A stretch of DNA of 6,163 nt from Sulfurospirillum sp. UBA6810 (lineage in GTDB: Bacteria; Campylobacterota; Campylobacteria; Campylobacterales; Sulfurospirillaceae). The notes beneath the pieces are model-generated. The model did no database searches and was not told the DNA's origin. It saw only the letters and a program-made list of their open reading frames with translations. Position numbers and translations under genes: made by a program. Below, in pieces: positions 1-5,357 of this stretch. The first letter of the stretch is position 1. Every line of letters starts with the position of its first letter. Location: assembly GCA_002469305.1 (NCBI GenBank), contig DKEY01000081.1, forward strand, positions 1 through 6,163. The letters run 5' to 3'.

Positions 1-647
1 GAGCTGGGATAGAAAAAGGAGTTGCAAGTACAAAAGCTTTTGCTACACAAATCTTAACACTCTGGATGCTCTCCCTCTACCTTGGAATACAAAAAAAGAG
101 TATTGATACTGCTACCCTTCAAATGGAGATTAAAACCCTTTCTCATATACCAACTGTTTTACATGTAAAAGATTCTATGCATGAAAAAATCAGACGTCTT
201 TCAAAAAGATATCTTCATGGGCATGGTTTTTTCTTTATAGGTAGAGATATTTTCTTTCCTCTTGCACTAGAGGGAGCATTAAAACTCAAAGAGATTAGTT
301 ATCTTCATGCAGAGGGTTATCCAGCAGGAGAGATGAAACATGGTCCGATAGCACTTGCTGATAGTGAACTTTTTACCATAGCACTTATGCCTCGTACTTT
401 ACTTTATGAAAAAACAAAAAGCAATGTAGAGGAGTTAAGTGCCCGTGATGCTACTATACTAGCTATCTCTCCCCAAGAGTTTGAACTCGCTGATGATTTT
501 ATAAAAACCTCTTTACAAGAACATCCTATGAGTGAATTTTTTGAGATGATGGTCATAACGCAACTACTTGCGCTTGAAATAGCAGTTAGGCTTGGCAATG
601 ATGTCGATATGCCAAGAAATTTAGCAAAATCCGTTACAGTGGAGTAA
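1..647 (+). CDS. glmS: Glucosamine-6-phosphate synthase (isomerizing), C-terminal part; 5' end outside window
   Basis: GlmS converts fructose-6-phosphate and glutamine to glucosamine-6-phosphate and glutamate in the cytoplasm, the entry step to UDP-GlcNAc for peptidoglycan and lipopolysaccharide. The frame is open from base 3, giving 214 visible residues. The first methionine (base 66) is internal: the upstream codons read AGIEKGVASTKAF, a conserved part of the sugar-isomerase (SIS) region near residue 395 of the 608-residue E. coli enzyme. The active-site stretch LKEISYLHAEGYPAGEMKHG is present. Its Glu (codon 291-293) and His (codon 339-341) correspond to E. coli Glu488 and His504 by motif alignment. 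The protein ends in PRNLAKSVTVE, the invariant GlmS C-terminus with the catalytic lysine. The N-terminal glutaminase domain and any promoter lie to the left of the window. The diguanylate cyclase gene follows after one base. Identification is very secure. Confidence 0.97.
   Translation, partial: AGIEKGVASTKAFATQILTLWMLSLYLGIQKKSIDTATLQMEIKTLSHIPTVLHVKDSMHEKIRRLSKRYLHGHGFFFIGRDIFFPLALEGALKLKEISYLHAEGYPAGEMKHGPIALADSELFTIALMPRTLLYEKTKSNVEELSARDATILAISPQEFELADDFIKTSLQEHPMSEFFEMMVITQLLALEIAVRLGNDVDMPRNLAKSVTVE
641..644 (+). promoter_or_regulatory. Ribosome binding site of the diguanylate cyclase, inside the glmS end
   Basis: GGAG lies 4 nt upstream of the ATG at 649 and overlaps the last sense codons of glmS. 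It supports the 649 start and suggests that translation of the cyclase is coupled to termination on glmS. Confidence 0.6.
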
Positions 648-648
648 C

Positions 649-2487
649 ATGAAAAGAAAACTTACCTTTATCATACTTGGCTCTATCCTTGTTTCTTATC
701 TTCTTATGATAATTTTTAGTGCTATTAACATTAGAAATATTGGATTAAAAAGCGCTGAAGACAAAGCCAAAATCACAGCAGAGCTTGTCAAAGATGGGTT
801 AACGTCACATATGGTAAGTGGTATCATGGAAAATAGAGCCTACTACCTTAAAAAGATAGAAAACTCTCCAAATATAAAATCTTTGTGGGTTACAAGAAGC
901 CAATCTGTTAAAGATCAATTTGGTGAAGGGTTTAGCAATGAAACCCCAAGGGATGCCATAGATAAAGATGTTATTCTTACAGCGCAAACATACAAAAAAG
1001 TTTATGAAACTTCAAATGAAGCCTCTTTGCGAATCACTATCCCCTATATCGCTACGCAGCATGGTGAACCAAACTGTATGAAGTGCCATGATGCAAAAGA
1101 AGGTGATGTCCTTGGTACCATAAGCATGGTAGTAGATATCAGTGAAACTAGATTTAATGGTTTTGTCACTTCTTTGATTATTTTTGTAGTGACTATTTTT
1201 ATTATGATTGCTGTTTCATTTATCATTAACCACTACATGAAACCTGTTTTAAAGTTATTTGAATCGATAACTTATGTTATGGGTAAAGCAAAAGATGGTG
1301 ATTACTCAAAGCGTGTACAGAACGTAGATGACGGTGAGGATTATAAAAATGTCGTTTTTTGGGTTAACTCTTTACTAGATAAATTACAAGACACAGTTGA
1401 TGAGATTGAAAATACTGTAAAAGAGTTTTTAACAGATAAAAATATCAAAGAAACTGATGTTTTAATTGAGTTAAAAGAGTTAGTACGTGAGATATCTAAT
1501 ATACACAAATTTAAAAAAACTATTGAATTTGATGAAGATAAAATCCAAATTTACAAACGCATTGGAACTATCTTAGAAAACAATATAAATATCAAAGATT
1601 TTGTGATTGTTGAGTCTGATAAAAAGAGTAAGATAAGCAACAAAACTGTCTATATATCTAGTGATTTTACGATGAAAGATATAAATCCTCAATGCAGAGC
1701 CCTAAGAACAAAGCAGATTGTAAACTCAACTCAATTTTCTGGCATATGTGATGGGTGTAACAATACAAATGACCACTATATCTGCATCCCTTATACAATC
1801 AGTAATGATTTAGAAATCATGATACATGTAACAACAAAAGATAAAGAAAATGTACAAAATGTACACGATAATCTCCCAAGGATTAATGACTATATCAATG
1901 AAGCAAGACCAGAGATAGTAAGTAAAAACTTAACAGAGATACTACGTATATCTTCCACAACAGACCCTCTCACAGGACTTTTTAATAGAAAATATCTAGA
2001 TGAATATATTGATAAAGCCATAGCTCAAGCTAAAAGGACTAACTCTACTTATGGTGTTATGATGATTGACATTGATTATTTTAAAATGGTCAATGATACA
2101 TATGGACACGATATAGGTGATAGAGTTATTAAGATGTTATCAAAAACCCTCAGCAAATCTATCAGAGAAGCTGATATCGCTTTTAGATTTGGTGGTGAAG
2201 AGTTTTTAGTGCTTTTATACAACTGTGACAGTCAAAAAGTAGAAGAAATAGCTCAAAAAATAAGACTTGCATTTGAAGCGCAAAATATAGAAGCAAATGA
2301 TGGCAAAATCTTTAAAAAAACACTTAGTATAGGAACATCTTTATATCCTAGCGATACAGACTCTATCTGGAAAGCTATCAAATATGCAGATATCTCTTTA
2401 TATAAAGCAAAAGAGAGTGGCAGAAACAAAGTAGTAGCATTTAAGAGAGATTTTTTAGATAAAAGTGGCATTGCTGAAGATTTTTAA
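649..2487 (+). CDS. Membrane diguanylate cyclase with periplasmic c-type heme sensor, HAMP, Cys-rich GAF-like region and GGEEF domain
   Basis: Predicted to make c-di-GMP from two GTP at the inner membrane. The 612 residues read in order as follows. Transmembrane helix 1 spans about 4-27. A periplasmic region spans about 28-170 and carries one heme-c motif, CMKCH (143-147), followed by GDVLGTISM, the pattern of DUF3365/Tll0287-like heme sensors. Transmembrane helix 2 spans about 172-197, then a HAMP linker (about 198-250) and a helical stretch. A GAF-like region (about 297-420) holds Cys349, Cys367, Cys370 and Cys379. The GGDEF domain spans about 440-605. It has the metal-binding Asp474 in DIDYFK, the active loop GGEEF (515-519) and an inhibitory I-site RxxD (READ, 506-509) five residues upstream. 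It therefore looks active and product-inhibited. The start is set by GGAG at 641 and near-contact with glmS. There is no EAL domain. The signal sensed is inferred: redox state or a heme ligand such as NO or O2. Confidence 0.92.
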   Translation: MKRKLTFIILGSILVSYLLMIIFSAINIRNIGLKSAEDKAKITAELVKDGLTSHMVSGIMENRAYYLKKIENSPNIKSLWVTRSQSVKDQFGEGFSNETPRDAIDKDVILTAQTYKKVYETSNEASLRITIPYIATQHGEPNCMKCHDAKEGDVLGTISMVVDISETRFNGFVTSLIIFVVTIFIMIAVSFIINHYMKPVLKLFESITYVMGKAKDGDYSKRVQNVDDGEDYKNVVFWVNSLLDKLQDTVDEIENTVKEFLTDKNIKETDVLIELKELVREISNIHKFKKTIEFDEDKIQIYKRIGTILENNINIKDFVIVESDKKSKISNKTVYISSDFTMKDINPQCRALRTKQIVNSTQFSGICDGCNNTNDHYICIPYTISNDLEIMIHVTTKDKENVQNVHDNLPRINDYINEARPEIVSKNLTEILRISSTTDPLTGLFNRKYLDEYIDKAIAQAKRTNSTYGVMMIDIDYFKMVNDTYGHDIGDRVIKMLSKTLSKSIREADIAFRFGGEEFLVLLYNCDSQKVEEIAQKIRLAFEAQNIEANDGKIFKKTLSIGTSLYPSDTDSIWKAIKYADISLYKAKESGRNKVVAFKRDFLDKSGIAEDF

Positions 2488-2537
2488 CTTTGATGTAACT
2501 CAAGGAAAAGATAAAAATAATTGTATATATTTTCACT

Positions 2538-2543
2538 AAGGAG
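2538..2543 (+). promoter_or_regulatory. Ribosome binding site deciding a GTG start
   Basis: AAGGAG sits 5 nt before the GTG at 2549. No ATG in this frame gives a signal peptide with a ribosome site, so GTG is the best start for the cytochrome lipoprotein. Confidence 0.75.
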
Positions 2544-2548
2544 CGAGT

Positions 2549-3043
2549 GTGCGATATATCATTTTTTATCTTTTCATCTTTTTTTTTATAGGTTGTGAAC
2601 AACAAGAAACAACAACTGTTACGGCACAACCAGAACCAAGCTCACAAGACAAGCACTCACAAATCAAATCCATAGAGAGTGAACTCTCTTTGATAAGCTC
2701 TGTTGCCTACCAAGAAAACTACATCATCCAAATCATCAATCATGGCTCACCAGGGATACTAGGCTATAAAGCTGGGGCTATGGAGGGTGGCTATGCACAT
2801 GAAAGTGATGCACACAATATCGCTAGATATGTACTCACTTTGAGTGGTCAAAAGAGTAGTGATGACATACAAGCTAAAAAATCTGAAATTTTTTATACAA
2901 GTAACTGTGGCGGTTGTCATGGGCATGAGGGAAAAGGTCTAAATGGCGCTTTTCCAAATCTCACTATAAAACCTCTTTTAGGCATTAGTATGAAAAAAAA
3001 GAGTTTAGAGTTAAAGTTGCAAAGTCTTAAAAACTCTTTATAG
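2549..3043 (+). CDS. Lipoprotein with one heme-c motif, CcoP-like pieces, incomplete cytochrome fold
   Basis: A 164-residue protein, probably a periplasm-facing lipoprotein that binds one heme c. A short hydrophobic signal (about 3-15) ends in the lipobox FFIGC, with lipidated Cys16, followed by a Ser/Thr/Pro/Gln linker. Residues about 57-100 (INHGSPGILGYKAGAMEGG, then IARYVLTLSG) resemble the C-terminal half of a cytochrome c domain of the cbb3 oxidase CcoP type, but no CxxCH precedes them. Residues 112-139 resemble the N-terminal half of a second such domain, with CGGCH at 120-124 and FPNLT. The chain then ends about 40 residues after the heme motif in a Lys/Leu-rich tail, without the usual distal Met segment and last helix; Met78 or Met148 could be substitutes. 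It may be a remnant, a deleted gene or a diverged family. It starts 61 bp after the cyclase and its stop overlaps the mltC stop. Heme-c motif sure; function unknown. Confidence 0.78.
   Translation: MRYIIFYLFIFFFIGCEQQETTTVTAQPEPSSQDKHSQIKSIESELSLISSVAYQENYIIQIINHGSPGILGYKAGAMEGGYAHESDAHNIARYVLTLSGQKSSDDIQAKKSEIFYTSNCGGCHGHEGKGLNGAFPNLTIKPLLGISMKKKSLELKLQSLKNSL
2993..3039 (-). terminator. Possible intrinsic terminator of the MltC gene, inside the cytochrome gene's 3' end
   Basis: AAAGAGTTT (2998-3006) and AAACTCTTT (3031-3039) form a perfect 9-bp inverted repeat with a 24-nt spacer. Read on the minus strand, the second arm runs into eight Ts (complement of the A tract 2993-3000), immediately after the mltC stop codon. 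The long loop and AT-rich stem make it only moderately convincing. Confidence 0.4.
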
Positions 3044-4219
3044 ATTTACAAAATCTTTTTTATTTTCTATGACTTTATAAAGATATCGTTTTGTCTCATC
3101 ATATGGGAGTCTTAAGCGTAAAGTCTCATAAACATCTGAGGGCTTTTTCGAGTTGATGATATCTTTTGCTCTTTGCCTATCACTATGAAAAGTTCTCAGC
3201 ACATTACCACTTCCTGTATTGTACGCACTGATAACACAGTACTCTCTTGAAATGCTATTGTTTATCCCTACTAGATACTGCTTATCTATGATACTAAGAT
3301 AGGCACTGCCTAATTCTATATTGTTTTTTGCATCAAAAAGATACGAGCGAGTTGGCGTCCACGACTTCCCACTTATATGCTTATACGCATCAACTCCTGC
3401 ACTGTTTGGCACTATCTGCATCAGTCCTATCGCTCCAACATTGCTCACTGCAAACTGGTTAAAATCACTCTCTGTTTTGATGATAGCATAGACAAGATTT
3501 TCACTCACGCCATGAATCTTTGCATACTTTTGCACATATGGCTTAAACTTTGCCACTCTTATATTTGCATGGTCTTTTACCATAGGAATCTGTACGTAGT
3601 AAACTTGCTCTTTTTTAGCACCATTTGTGATAGTTTTACTTTGATAACTCTTTTTTATCAAAATATCTGCAAATCTATTGGCTCGCCACTCATAACGTAT
3701 ATTTTTGCCTTGGTCATCTTGCACTTCACCTAAGAGATAAGGTGTATCGCCTAGTTTTATTTCATTGGCATTGAACAAATCTGCACTTCGTGGGTCTTGT
3801 GGCAATAGCAAAGTTGTGACAATAGCCTTTTTTAAACTCTCTTGTGGATTTTGAGTATCAAGTGTTTCAACTGTCACTATGCCACTATCAAAGTCCACCA
3901 TCGCCCTACTCTTGTAGTTTTGCATATATTTGACATACTCTTTTTTACTTGGAGTTTTGACATTGTCCTTACCCCAATTTTTAGAAGCTTCACCGATAAG
4001 AACAGCGAAAAGCTCCCCTATACTTTTGTCGATAGACTTTAAATCACTCTCTAACTTTTTTGGATTTGTAGCATACTGCACACCTTTGTTTGTTACAAAG
4101 CTTTTGAGCACAACTTCTGGGTTTTTACTCAGGGCTGCACGGGTAAGAGACTGATAGTCACTAGCACTACAACCTAAAAATACAACACTACATGTAAAGA
4201 GTAAAAAATAGTTCTTCAA
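3038..4219 (-). CDS. mltC: Membrane-bound lytic murein transglycosylase C-like lipoprotein
   Basis: Cleaves the MurNAc-GlcNAc bond of peptidoglycan, forming 1,6-anhydro-MurNAc ends, in wall turnover or insertion of envelope machinery. The protein is 393 residues. A lipoprotein signal ends at FLGC (Cys17). An MltC-type N-terminal region (DUF3393-like) spans about 25-205. The SLT catalytic domain spans about 225-390, with the catalytic Glu250 in TESDFNQFAVS, GLMQ at 265-268 and AYN at 332-334. SNIxxG-type and DVYETL...RYLYKV segments align well with E. coli MltC (359 residues). The start is TTG, since AAGGA lies 5 nt upstream and the lipobox follows at the right distance. An extended -10 promoter lies about 45 bp upstream. 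The gene converges on the cytochrome gene, sharing 6 bp at the stops. No key residue is missing. Confidence 0.94.
   Translation of the reverse strand: MKNYFLLFTCSVVFLGCSASDYQSLTRAALSKNPEVVLKSFVTNKGVQYATNPKKLESDLKSIDKSIGELFAVLIGEASKNWGKDNVKTPSKKEYVKYMQNYKSRAMVDFDSGIVTVETLDTQNPQESLKKAIVTTLLLPQDPRSADLFNANEIKLGDTPYLLGEVQDDQGKNIRYEWRANRFADILIKKSYQSKTITNGAKKEQVYYVQIPMVKDHANIRVAKFKPYVQKYAKIHGVSENLVYAIIKTESDFNQFAVSNVGAIGLMQIVPNSAGVDAYKHISGKSWTPTRSYLFDAKNNIELGSAYLSIIDKQYLVGINNSISREYCVISAYNTGSGNVLRTFHSDRQRAKDIINSKKPSDVYETLRLRLPYDETKRYLYKVIENKKDFVNL
3042..3061 (+). terminator. Weak intrinsic terminator candidate after the cytochrome gene
   Basis: AGATTT (3042-3047) and AAATCT (3051-3056) form a 6-bp stem with a 3-nt loop, followed by a T run to 3061, starting at the cytochrome stop codon. 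It lies inside the last codons of the opposing mltC gene. The stem holds only one G-C pair, so efficiency is doubtful. Confidence 0.4.
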
Positions 4220-4224
4220 AAAAA

Positions 4225-4229
4225 TCCTT
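4225..4229 (-). promoter_or_regulatory. Ribosome binding site deciding the TTG start of the MltC gene
   Basis: On the minus strand AAGGA stands 5 nt before the TTG at 4219-4217. No in-frame ATG offers both a ribosome site and the complete lipoprotein signal, so this fixes the unusual start. Confidence 0.75.
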
Positions 4230-4263
4230 GATGATATAAAAAGTTTATATTTGTTAATTTACA

Positions 4264-4272
4264 ATTATAACA
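4264..4272 (-). promoter_or_regulatory. Extended -10 promoter for the MltC gene
   Basis: The minus strand reads TGTTATAAT, an exact extended -10 (TGn-TATAAT). Transcription would start near 4257, leaving a leader of about 38 nt before the TTG start. No good -35 is visible, which is usual in Campylobacterota sigma-70 promoters. Confidence 0.55.
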
Positions 4273-4287
4273 AAAGAGCCTTTTAGA

Positions 4288-4293
4288 TATAAT
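4288..4293 (+). promoter_or_regulatory. -10 element of a promoter reading into the structured leader and radical SAM gene
   Basis: A perfect TATAAT on the plus strand, with TTATAA (4265-4270) 17 bp upstream as a poor -35. Transcription would start near 4300, 15 nt before the long hairpin and about 135 nt before the ATG at 4436. The poor -35 is the same DNA as the minus-strand -10. Confidence 0.45.
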
Positions 4294-4314
4294 TTATCAT
4301 TACAAAATTTGTTG

Positions 4315-4411
4315 TCAATCTACACTAACGAACAACATTTGCAGTGGAAGGGTCAAGATTTTTAATCTTGGGGTACCCACCTCGAAACCGTTTGAGTTAG
4401 TATAGGATTGA
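4315..4411 (+). ncRNA. Candidate structured RNA: long imperfect hairpin, leader or small RNA
   Basis: CAATCTACACTAAC (4316-4329) pairs with GTTAGTATAGGATTG (4396-4410) with one bulged G and one C-A mismatch. Next inward come a tandem G-A/A-G step (4330-4331 with 4394-4395), then AACAAC with GTTT around a bulged C, TTT (4338-4340) with AAA (4385-4387), and GTGG (4344-4347) with CCAC (4377-4380). A 6x6 internal loop follows (4348-4353 and 4371-4376), then a 7-bp tip stem CAAGATT/AATCTTG (4354-4360 and 4364-4370) closed by a 3-nt loop. The element follows a plausible -10 and precedes the radical SAM gene, with no T-run terminator after it, so a 5' leader is favoured over a free small RNA. I recognise no known riboswitch, SRP RNA or 6S RNA: the SRP AGCAG/GNRA features are absent. 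A MITE-like palindromic repeat is an alternative. Orientation is uncertain because a hairpin folds on both strands. Confidence 0.45.
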
Positions 4412-4435
4412 AATAAATTTTACCAAAGGTTTTTC

Positions 4436-5281
4436 ATGAAATTTCACCGAGCCTATGTTGAGATTACAAATATCTGTGGCTTAGAGTGTAGTTTTTGTCC
4501 AACAAAAACAGCACCAACGACAACAATGAAGCTTGATTTTTTTGAAAAAATACTGCATGAATTAAAGCCCTATACAAATGAGATAGCCTTACATGTGATG
4601 GGTGATCCACTTACGCTTTCAAACCTCAATGACTACCTCGATATAGCTCAAAAACAAAATTTTAAAGTGATGATAACTACAAGTGGCTACTATCTTAAAA
4701 ATCATCCAAATCTTTTTCATCCAAGCCTCAAACAGATAAACATCTCGCTCAACAGTTTCAACAAAAATACGCCCAAGATGAGTTTTGAGGAGTATATAGA
4801 GGGAGTATTTGCGCTTTGTAAAGCTAGAGTTGATGATGAAGTTTTTATCAATCTTCGCCTTTGGAATTTAGATGAAAACAACACTGAAGAGAGTTACAAC
4901 CAACAAGTTTTTGAAGCTTTGGAAAAATTTTTTAAAATCAAGATAGAGACACAAGCAAAAACATTTCGACTTGCCAAAAAAATCCTTCTGCATTTTGATA
5001 GCTACTTTGAGTGGCCAAGTCTTAAAAGCACTCACTTAACTCATGGATTTTGTCATGGACTGAGCGCTCAGATAGCGATTTTAGCCAATGGCACAGTTGT
5101 TCCTTGTTGCTTAGATGCTGAGGGTATTATAAGTCTAGGAAGCTTACATGTAAACTCTTTATCAGAGATTCTCCATACAAAAAAAGTAAAAGATATCCAA
5201 AAAGGATTTCAAAAAGGCAAGGCGGTAGAAGAGCTTTGCCAAAAGTGTAGTTTCAAGGATAGATTCAATGAACTACTTTAG
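4436..5281 (+). CDS. Radical SAM protein with SPASM-like C-terminal cysteines, substrate unknown
   Basis: A 281-residue cytoplasmic iron-sulfur enzyme expected to cleave S-adenosylmethionine and start radical chemistry. The radical SAM motif CGLECSFC (Cys14, Cys18, Cys21) binds the 4Fe-4S cluster and is followed by the strand-end motif MGDPLT (55-60), in the place of the usual GGEP-type SAM contact. The C-terminal part has Cys206, then NGTVVPCC (Cys224, Cys225), then CQKC (Cys268, Cys271), the layout of SPASM/twitch domains that hold an auxiliary cluster. SPASM proteins modify peptides, sulfatases or small molecules; nothing here shows which. The start ATG has AAAGG at 4425-4429, 6 nt upstream. 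It stands alone between a divergent mltC and a convergent gene, with no small precursor-peptide gene in reach. Class sure, function open. Confidence 0.9.
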   Translation: MKFHRAYVEITNICGLECSFCPTKTAPTTTMKLDFFEKILHELKPYTNEIALHVMGDPLTLSNLNDYLDIAQKQNFKVMITTSGYYLKNHPNLFHPSLKQINISLNSFNKNTPKMSFEEYIEGVFALCKARVDDEVFINLRLWNLDENNTEESYNQQVFEALEKFFKIKIETQAKTFRLAKKILLHFDSYFEWPSLKSTHLTHGFCHGLSAQIAILANGTVVPCCLDAEGIISLGSLHVNSLSEILHTKKVKDIQKGFQKGKAVEELCQKCSFKDRFNELL

Positions 5282-5357
5282 TGGAGACCGTTAAATATTT
5301 AGTGGCATTATACTTTATCACATAATGTGTTACTTAGTTAAGTTAACAATAATGATT
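5282..5357. other. Short convergent intergenic gap without clear terminator
   Basis: 76 bp between two converging genes. It holds a weak repeat, CATTAT (5306-5311) with ATAATG (5322-5327), and a 4-bp CACA/TGTG hairpin (5320-5327 region), neither followed by a T tract. I see no gene in it. Confidence 0.4.

Noticed and set aside
66..68. ATG at 66 as the start of a separate short gene
   Set aside because: The same frame is open to the left edge and encodes conserved GlmS sequence before this Met.
2521..2531. AT-rich TATATT element upstream of the cytochrome gene as a promoter
   Set aside because: Transcription would start in or next to the ribosome site at 2538, leaving almost no leader. Co-transcription with the cyclase is simpler.
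3377..4154. Plus-strand open frames of 66-118 codons opposite mltC
   Set aside because: They lie wholly antisense to a well-supported gene, have no ribosome sites and show no protein-like features.
4344..4400. A GTG-started 18-codon open frame in the leader (possible leader peptide or RiPP precursor)
   Set aside because: No ribosome binding site precedes it and the frame follows the hairpin arms. No precursor-like core is evident.
4315..4411. Retron, SRP RNA, 6S RNA or tRNA identity for the hairpin
   Set aside because: There is no reverse transcriptase nearby, no AGCAG/GNRA SRP core, the length is too short for 6S RNA, and there is no T-arm or cloverleaf.
4390..4413. A CRISPR-repeat-like ending (GTTTGAG ... 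GGATTGAAAT) in the intergenic region
   Set aside because: It occurs once, with no second copy at spacer distance and no cas gene. The bases are better explained as the 3' arm of the long hairpin.
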